Positions 58,674-64,000 of a DNA stretch of 64,000 bases are shown piece by piece; position 1 is the first letter of the stretch, and every line of letters begins with the position of its first letter. Both the position numbers and the translations under genes were made by a program. This stretch comes from Streptomyces olivochromogenes (lineage in GTDB: Bacteria; Actinomycetota; Actinomycetes; Streptomycetales; Streptomycetaceae): positions 1-64,000 of the forward strand of contig NZ_JADDRL010000034.1 of NCBI RefSeq assembly GCF_021538895.1, given 5' to 3'. The notes beneath the pieces are model-generated. The model did no database searches, was not told the DNA's origin, and saw nothing but the letters and a program-made list of their open reading frames with translations.

Positions 58674-60698
58674 ATGACACCGATCAGCCGAAGAGGCTTC
58701 GTGGGGCTCGGCGCTTCCGTGGCGGCGGGCGTGGCGGTGGGCGCCGGCGCGCGGACGGCGGCAGCTGCCCAGAGCGCGGCGACCGGCACCATCCAGGACG
58801 TCAAGCACGTGGTGATCCTCATGCAGGAGAACCGCAGCTTCGACCACTACTTCGGGCGCCTGAAGGGCGTGCGCGGTTTCGACGACCGCAGTGGGATCAC
58901 GCTCAGCGGCGGCTACTCCGTCTTCAACCAGCCGAACTGGCTGAGCCGTCAGTACCCCTGGAAGCTCAGCGCGACCCCGCCCGCGGGCGGCAAGGACGGC
59001 GAGACTCTCGCCCAGTGCAACGGCGACCTCCCGCACTCCTGGTCCTCGCAGCACTCCGCCTGGAACAAGGGCCGTCTCGACAACTGGGTCCTGGGCGTCG
59101 GAAACGTCCGCTCGCTGGGCTACCTGGACCGCTCCGACATTCCCTTCCACTACGCGCTCGCCGACAACTACACGATCTGCGACGCCTACTTCTGCTCCAC
59201 CCTCAGCGCGACCGGCCCCAACCGCACCTACCTGTGGAGCGGCAAGGTCGACTCCTCCAGCTACGACGGCGGCGACGAGTCCGGACTGACCTGGCAGAAC
59301 TACGCCGAGGCGCTGCAGGCCGCCGGAGTGAGCTGGAGGGTCTACCAGAACGCGGCGGACAACTACGGCGACAACGCCTGCGCCTACTTCAAGAACTTCG
59401 CCGACGCCAAGCCGGGCGACCCCCTCTACGACCGGGGCATGTCCTCCGTCCCGAGGGCGACCGGCTCGACCCCCGACGACATCGCCGCCGCCATCAAGGC
59501 GGACGTCCTCGCGGGCACGCTCCCGCAGGTCTCCTGGGTGGTCCCCAACCAGGCCTTCTCCGAGCACCCGTACGCCCCGCCCGGCGACGGCGCCCACTTC
59601 GTCAACCTCGTCTACCAGGCCCTCGCCGCCGACCCGGACGTCTTCGACTCCACGGTGCTGTTCCTCAACTACGACGAGAACGACGGCTTCTTCGACCACG
59701 TCCCGCCGCCGGCCCCGCCCGCCGGCACCGCCGGTGAGTTCCTGAACGGCACGCCGTTCGGCTTCGGCTTCCGGGTCCCGATGATCGTCGTCTCGCCCTG
59801 GACGCGCGGCGGCTGGGTCTCCTCCGAGGTCTTCGAGCACACCTCGGTGCTGCGCTTCCTGGAGACCTGGACCGCGGCCCTCGGCAAGCCCGCGCGGTGT
59901 GCCAACATCAGCGACTGGCGGCGCAAGGTCAGCGGCGACCTGACGGGCGTCTTCGACTTCGCCCACCCGGTCCACGGCGCGGTGTCCCTGCCCGCGACGA
60001 GCGTCATCGGCATCGACACCTGCGGCCCGCTGCCCAACCCGGTGCCGACGAACAACGCCCTGCCCGCCCAGGAGCCCGGCACCCGTCCGGCCCGTGCGCT
60101 GCCCTATCAGCCGGGCGGCCACCTGGACCGGCTGGAGTTCGGCTCCGCCGGCAAGATCCTCGCCTGGTTCACCATGACCAACCAGGGCGGACCGGCGGCC
60201 CGGGCGGCGCACTTCTCCATCCACCCGAACGCCTACCGCGACTCCACGCCCTGGCAGTACACCGTCGAGCCGGGCGGCACCGCCTCCGACTACTTCAACA
60301 TCGGTCTCGGCTACGGCTCCGGCAAGTACGACCTGAGCATGGTCGGCCCCAACCGGTTCCTGCGCCGCTTCCAGGGCGACGCCACCAAGGCGGGCAAGAC
60401 GGCCGAGGTGAGCACCCGTTACGCCGTGGAGCCCGGCACGGGCAAGCTGGCGATCTACTTCAGGATGGCCAACTCGGGTGCGTCGTCCGTGAGGTTCACC
60501 ATCACCTCCAACCACTACCGCGGTGACGGCCCCTGGACCTACACCGTCGCAGCAGGCGCCGCCACGGAGGACTACTTCAACGCGGTCGCCTACACGAACG
60601 GCTGGTACGACTTCACGGTGACCGTCGACTCCGACGCGAGCTGGTCGCGCCGGTTCACCGGCCACCTGGAGACGGGTGCCGCGAGCGTCAGCGGCTGA
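58674..60698 (+). CDS. Tat-secreted phospholipase C (phosphocholine-type)
   Basis: 674 aa. A Tat leader (ISRRGFVGLGASVAAGVAVGAGA) is followed by the phosphoesterase domain with HVVILMQENRSFDHYFGRL (about 45-63), LSATGPNRTYLWSG and YDENDGFFDHVPPP. The C-terminus has two DUF756 domains (about 475-560 and 580-670: LAWFTMTNQGGPAARAAHFSIH and LAIYFRMANSGASSVRFTI). It is the usual length of bacterial phosphocholine-specific phospholipase C, which hydrolyses lecithin-type lipids outside the cell. The PHO box indicates induction by phosphate starvation. Its 3' end overlaps the convergent oxidoreductase gene by 11 bp. Confidence 0.92.
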   Translation: MTPISRRGFVGLGASVAAGVAVGAGARTAAAAQSAATGTIQDVKHVVILMQENRSFDHYFGRLKGVRGFDDRSGITLSGGYSVFNQPNWLSRQYPWKLSATPPAGGKDGETLAQCNGDLPHSWSSQHSAWNKGRLDNWVLGVGNVRSLGYLDRSDIPFHYALADNYTICDAYFCSTLSATGPNRTYLWSGKVDSSSYDGGDESGLTWQNYAEALQAAGVSWRVYQNAADNYGDNACAYFKNFADAKPGDPLYDRGMSSVPRATGSTPDDIAAAIKADVLAGTLPQVSWVVPNQAFSEHPYAPPGDGAHFVNLVYQALAADPDVFDSTVLFLNYDENDGFFDHVPPPAPPAGTAGEFLNGTPFGFGFRVPMIVVSPWTRGGWVSSEVFEHTSVLRFLETWTAALGKPARCANISDWRRKVSGDLTGVFDFAHPVHGAVSLPATSVIGIDTCGPLPNPVPTNNALPAQEPGTRPARALPYQPGGHLDRLEFGSAGKILAWFTMTNQGGPAARAAHFSIHPNAYRDSTPWQYTVEPGGTASDYFNIGLGYGSGKYDLSMVGPNRFLRRFQGDATKAGKTAEVSTRYAVEPGTGKLAIYFRMANSGASSVRFTITSNHYRGDGPWTYTVAAGAATEDYFNAVAYTNGWYDFTVTVDSDASWSRRFTGHLETGAASVSG

Positions 60699-61713
60699 CC
60701 CCGGCGTACAGGTCCGGGCGCGGGGCGAGCTCGACGGCCACCCGGCCGCCGGTCTCCAGCGCCCGGACCCCCGCCTCGGCGACCACGGACGCCGCGTAGC
60801 CGTCCCAGGCGCCCGGCCCGGTGACGCGGCCCTGCCGGGTGGCGTCGACCCAGGCCTGCACCTCGCGGTCGTAGGCGTCGGCGAACCGGACGAGGTAGTC
60901 CTGCGCGACCTCCTCGCGCGCACTGCCCCGCGCGGTGACCACCATGGTGTGCTCGTCGCCGATCCGGGCGCTGCCCGCCTCGCAGACGGCCTCGCACCGC
61001 ACCTGGTAGCCGAAACCGCAGTTGACGAACACCTCGACGTCCACCAGGGCGCCCCGCTCGGTCTCGAACAGCACGAACTGCGGGTCGATCAGCCCCGCCG
61101 GGGCGCCCCCCGAGGACGCCGGACGCAGCACGGTCACGGCGGTCAGCTCCTGCCCGAGCAGCCAGCGGGCCGCGTCGATCTCGTGCGAGACGGAGCTGTT
61201 GACCAGCATGGCGCTGGTGAAGTCGGGCGGCGAGGAGACGTTGCGGTGGGTGCAGTGCAGCATCAGCGGCCGCCCCAGCGTGCCGCCGTCCAGCAGGGCC
61301 TTCAGACGCCGGTACTCGGTGTCGTAGCGGCGCATGAACCCGATCTGCGCCAGCCGCCGTCCCAGCCGGGCCTCTGCCTCCACCACCCGCAGCGCGCCCG
61401 TGGAGTCCGGCACCATGGGCTTCTCGCACAGTACCGGCAGCCCGCGCGCGAACGCGGCGAGCAGGGCCTCCTCGTGCGCGGGACCGGGCGAGGCGATCAG
61501 GACGGCCTCGACACCGGGCGCGTCGAGCGCGGACACCGCCTCCGTGTGCACCGAGACCCCGTCCAGGCCCGCGACCGCCTCCTCTACGCGTGCGGCATCG
61601 GGATCGGCCACCGCCGCGACCCTGGCGCCATTCACCACGCGATCGATACGTCGTATGTGGTCCGCGCCCATGTGTCCGGCACCCAGTACCGCGACGCCCA
61701 GCAGGTCACCCAC
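60688..61713 (-). CDS. Gfo/Idh/MocA-family oxidoreductase (inositol dehydrogenase-like)
   Basis: 341 aa from the GTG at 61713 with GGGAGGGAG about 9 nt upstream. The NAD(P)-binding fold is VAVLGAGHMGADHIRRI, with VLIASPGPAHEEALLAAFARG and the EKP motif LPVLCEKPMVPD. The substrate domain has SHEIDAARWLLG and VFVNCGFGYQVRCEAV, similar to myo-inositol 2-dehydrogenase. No other inositol gene is adjacent in the window, so the substrate remains open. It is convergent and overlapping with the phospholipase gene. Confidence 0.87.
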   Translation of the reverse strand: MGDLLGVAVLGAGHMGADHIRRIDRVVNGARVAAVADPDAARVEEAVAGLDGVSVHTEAVSALDAPGVEAVLIASPGPAHEEALLAAFARGLPVLCEKPMVPDSTGALRVVEAEARLGRRLAQIGFMRRYDTEYRRLKALLDGGTLGRPLMLHCTHRNVSSPPDFTSAMLVNSSVSHEIDAARWLLGQELTAVTVLRPASSGGAPAGLIDPQFVLFETERGALVDVEVFVNCGFGYQVRCEAVCEAGSARIGDEHTMVVTARGSAREEVAQDYLVRFADAYDREVQAWVDATRQGRVTGPGAWDGYAASVVAEAGVRALETGGRVAVELAPRPDLYAGVSR

Positions 61714-61774
61714 CCGCGCACTCCCTCCCGGTCGACGATCACGCCGTAGCGTACGCCGACCGGAAGGGGCGTTC

Positions 61775-62869
61775 TCAGTAGCGCAGCACCCCCGCGATCC
61801 CGCGCGCGTCGTCCAGGGTGCCGTCCGGTACGAAGCGCACGGCGGCGCCGGTCTCCAGGCACTGCTCGACGATCTCGTCGACGATGTCCTCGCGGGCGTC
61901 GAGGTCGCCGCTCACGGCCGGAATCAGATGGTCGCCGTCGTCGCGGACCGTCATCCGGTAGTTCTCCTCGACGGCGAGCAGCCGGACCCGGCCCTCGCGG
62001 GCGTTCTGCCAGACCTCGTCCAGGCCGGCGGCGAACGTCTTGCGGCCCCGGGCCGAGTCCAGCTCGTGGGCCACGGTGGCGGTGTCCCTGCGGGCCTCCG
62101 CGTCGAGCGGCGGCCGCAGGGCCTGCCACACGGCCTCGGGGGTGCCGTTCGCCAGACCGCCGTGCGGGACGTGCACGGCGTCCCGGACGACGCTGCCGAC
62201 CTCGTCCAGCGCGGACAGGGCGGCCTGCTCGCCGGTGACGTACAGCGGCCGCGGGTCGTCGCGCAGGACCGCCGCGAGCGCCGTGTCCGCCTCGCGCAGG
62301 AAGTGCCGGGTGTCCTCGTCGCGGAACGTGCTCGGGTTGTCGCCGATCTGCATCCGGCGCTCCGCGTCGAAATTCGCACGGCTGCGGGCCAGCGGGAAGC
62401 CGCCGACACGTGCCTCGGTGACCCGCTCGGGGCCGCCGTTCCACAGCGTGACGTGGTCGGCGGAGACCGAGAGCGCCCAGAACGGCCGCTCGGCGGCCTG
62501 CGCGGAGACCAGGTTGCGGGTCAGGAAGGTGTCCGACAGCACCACGCGCTCGGGCACGGAACGGGGCAGGGACCACACCTGGTGCTCGCCCGGCGCGGCG
62601 AAGATCACCAGGCCGTCCTCGGCGTGCGCCAGGTCCACCTCGTTGAGGGCCCGGTCGAGCTGGTCGGCGACGTCGACGCGCCGCTCCCGGGTGACCGAGG
62701 GATCGGCCTCCAGCTGCTTCTTGGCCTCCGCCACGACATTGCGCAGCCGGACCGGATCCTGGGTGTTCTCCGGCTCACGTCGGTGCGTGGGCGTCAGCAC
62801 GGACACCGCGGGATAGGGACGCGGGCGGCGCAGCTCGGCGAGGATCGCGGGACTGAGTGCGTGCTCCAT
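61775..62869 (-). CDS. baeRF-type (archaeo-eukaryotic release factor-like) protein
   Basis: 364 aa from the ATG at 62869. It starts MEHALSPAILAELRRPRPYPAVSVLTPTHRREPENTQDPVRLRNVV. The middle has DGLVIFAAPGEHQVWSLPRSVPERVVLSDTFL, and the C-terminal third VRLLAVEENYRMTVRD and DDARGIAGVLRY. This is the baeRF3/baeRF6 pattern, a bacterial relative of eRF1/Pelota domain 2-3 thought to act on ribosomes, though unproven. Many databases mislabel it as a chemotaxis protein. It lies 61 bp upstream of the oxidoreductase on the same strand, so they may share a transcript. Confidence 0.8.
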   Translation of the reverse strand: MEHALSPAILAELRRPRPYPAVSVLTPTHRREPENTQDPVRLRNVVAEAKKQLEADPSVTRERRVDVADQLDRALNEVDLAHAEDGLVIFAAPGEHQVWSLPRSVPERVVLSDTFLTRNLVSAQAAERPFWALSVSADHVTLWNGGPERVTEARVGGFPLARSRANFDAERRMQIGDNPSTFRDEDTRHFLREADTALAAVLRDDPRPLYVTGEQAALSALDEVGSVVRDAVHVPHGGLANGTPEAVWQALRPPLDAEARRDTATVAHELDSARGRKTFAAGLDEVWQNAREGRVRLLAVEENYRMTVRDDGDHLIPAVSGDLDAREDIVDEIVEQCLETGAAVRFVPDGTLDDARGIAGVLRY

Positions 62870-63304
62870 AACAGAACGATAGGACCGATTCACGGATCGG
62901 GCATTTGGGGTAGTCCTCCGCGTGCCGCGAGGGTGGACGTGCCGCGCGCGGCACGGGCCGGCGCCACGGGCGCGGCACGGCGGGGCGCGCCGGTGAGGGA
63001 ATGATCCACTCGCCCTGTTCATCCGGCTGTCACGGGCCGTCAGATCGGGTCGCTTTTCGGACACGCAGCGTTTACATGCGTTCGGCATTTCGATCAATCA
63101 GGCTTGCTATGGTGTTACTTGTCGGTAGCAAGCTGCAGCGGGGGAGCACGTGGAGTCGCCGGACGCGCGACGTCCATGACGGGGGGGCCGTGTCGAACAG
63201 CCCGGCAAGGGGGCCGGGTTGGACACGACACGCACGCGCACACGAGCCGCGACCCTCGAACTCGGTTTCCTCGCCCACCTATTCAGACAGGTGAGACTCG
63301 TCAC
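62870..63304. other. 435-bp leader/promoter region before FAAL gene
   Basis: No gene supported; an open frame from 63001 to 63294 has poor coding character. The region around 63060-63140 is AT-richer than its surroundings (CATTTCGATCAATCAGGCTTGCTATGG region) and probably holds the promoter. An imperfect hairpin (CCCGGC at 63201-63206 with GCCGGG at 63213-63218) lies in the presumed leader. Confidence 0.5.
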
Positions 63305-64000
63305 ATGGCACGTTCACTGGTCGACTTACTGACCACGCACGCCTCGAACCACCCTGATCGGACCGCCTACCGCTACCTCGTCACCGGCGACAGCGACGCA
63401 CAGACCCAGTCGCTCACCTACGCCCGTCTCGCCGTCCGGTCCCGGGCCGTCGCCGCTTGGCTGCAGGAACGCGGGCTGGCCGGTTCCCGCGCCATGCTGC
63501 TGTACCCGCCCGGCCTGGACTTCATCTGCGGCTACCTGGGCTGCCTGTCCGCCGGAGTCGTCGCCGTCCCGGGCGTGCCCCCGCAGGGCCGGGCGCAGAA
63601 CCACCGCGCCCTGACCCGTATGAAGCGCCTGATCGCCGACGCCGACGCCAAGGTCATCCTGGGCGGACGCGACGTGATCGCCGCCCTCGACGCCATGGCG
63701 GAGCACCTGCCCGAACTCGACGGGATCGCCCGCGTCGCCACCGAGGACATCCCCGACGAGACGGCCGCCGCCTGGCGCGAACCCGACCTCACCGCCGACT
63801 CCGTCGCCTTCCTCCAGTACACCTCCGGCTCCACCTCCGCCCCGCGCGGCGTGATGGTCACCCACGGGAACCTGCTGGACAACGAGCGGGTCATCACGGA
63901 GCGGATGGGCCACACCCCGGACACGCTGGCCGCGTACGACCACGAGATGTTCGTCAGCTGGCTGCCCGTGTACCACGACATGGGCCTCATCGGGCCGGTC
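63305..64000 (+). CDS. Fatty-acyl-AMP ligase / adenylation domain (partial, 5' part)
   Basis: 232 codons from the ATG at 63305, open at the window edge. MARSLVDLLTTHASNHPDRTAYRYL is followed by SLTYARLAVRSRAVAAWLQERG, FICGYLGCLSAGVVAVPGVPPQG, the P-loop region FLQYTSGSTSAPRGVMVTHGN and FVSWLPVYHDMGLIG. PPQGRAQNHRALTRMKRLIADA and the WLPxYHDMGLIG block mark the FAAL type, which loads a fatty acid as its adenylate onto an acyl carrier protein rather than CoA. This usually starts lipopeptide or polyketide assembly lines, so a biosynthetic gene set likely continues to the right. Confidence 0.88.
   Translation, partial: MARSLVDLLTTHASNHPDRTAYRYLVTGDSDAQTQSLTYARLAVRSRAVAAWLQERGLAGSRAMLLYPPGLDFICGYLGCLSAGVVAVPGVPPQGRAQNHRALTRMKRLIADADAKVILGGRDVIAALDAMAEHLPELDGIARVATEDIPDETAAAWREPDLTADSVAFLQYTSGSTSAPRGVMVTHGNLLDNERVITERMGHTPDTLAAYDHEMFVSWLPVYHDMGLIGPV

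Noticed and set aside
63001..63294. 97-aa open frame before the FAAL gene
   Set aside because: Composition is irregular, there is no ribosome site, and the codon bias does not match neighbouring genes.

Overview
The window is very GC-rich, with dense genes, G/C-dominated third codon positions and frequent GTG starts behind AGGAGG-type ribosome sites. It carries actinomycete-specific families (an NsdA-type regulator, an SsgA-family sporulation protein, DUF397, DUF6479, a SpoIIE-type phosphatase, a large TPR kinase). Together these point to a Streptomyces chromosome. I see no tRNA, rRNA, CRISPR array, transposase or integrase.

Region 1 (1-17.1 kb) is a dormancy/low-oxygen cluster resembling the DevR/DosR regulon of mycobacteria and the OsdKR regulon of S. 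coelicolor. It holds universal stress proteins, three FMN-binding PNPOx-like proteins, an alcohol dehydrogenase, pyruvate phosphate dikinase, a two-GAF heme-type sensor kinase, two CBS-BON proteins, two Rv1733c-like membrane proteins, a GH65 phosphorylase-like enzyme, a DUF1876 protein and an RpiB-like protein. About ten copies of a 16-bp inverted repeat (core GGGCC-N4-GGCCC) sit mostly 60-140 bp upstream of these genes, so they look like one regulon. The cognate response regulator is not in the window. The left edge holds a minus-strand gene, open to the window boundary, that encodes a short stress-protein-like head followed by 21 in-register octapeptide repeats. This is the most unusual object here.

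Region 2 (17.2-25.7 kb) is mixed: a 14-cysteine four-helix protein, an acyl-CoA dehydrogenase, an MpaB-like oxygenase, a Ser/Thr kinase with eight near-identical 42-residue TPR units, a leaderless subtilase coupled to a 96-aa partner, and a phytoene-desaturase-like flavoprotein.

Region 3 (25.7-46.0 kb) is CoA-thioester catabolism. It has a nitronate monooxygenase, three acyl-CoA synthetases, phenylacetate-CoA ligase, a crotonase, a tandem DUF35 protein and two Ltp-type thiolases, the last four in one coupled operon. A shared operator (TCTGAC-N5-GTCAGA) links the 27.7 kb and 41.9 kb promoters. An MFS exporter, a phosphoesterase, a methyltransferase, a hydrolase and a membrane sulfatase lie among them.

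Region 4 (46.0-63.0 kb) is regulation, development and cell envelope: DUF397, a two-domain stress protein, a large LAL-type ATPase regulator, a zinc amidase with a TTG start, an aminoglycoside-phosphotransferase-like protein, NsdA, a PAS-SpoIIE phosphatase, an SsgA-like protein, a Tat-exported phospholipase C behind a PHO box, a Gfo/Idh/MocA oxidoreductase and a baeRF-type protein. At the right edge a fatty-acyl-AMP ligase (63305 onward, open) appears to begin a lipopeptide- or polyketide-type gene set.
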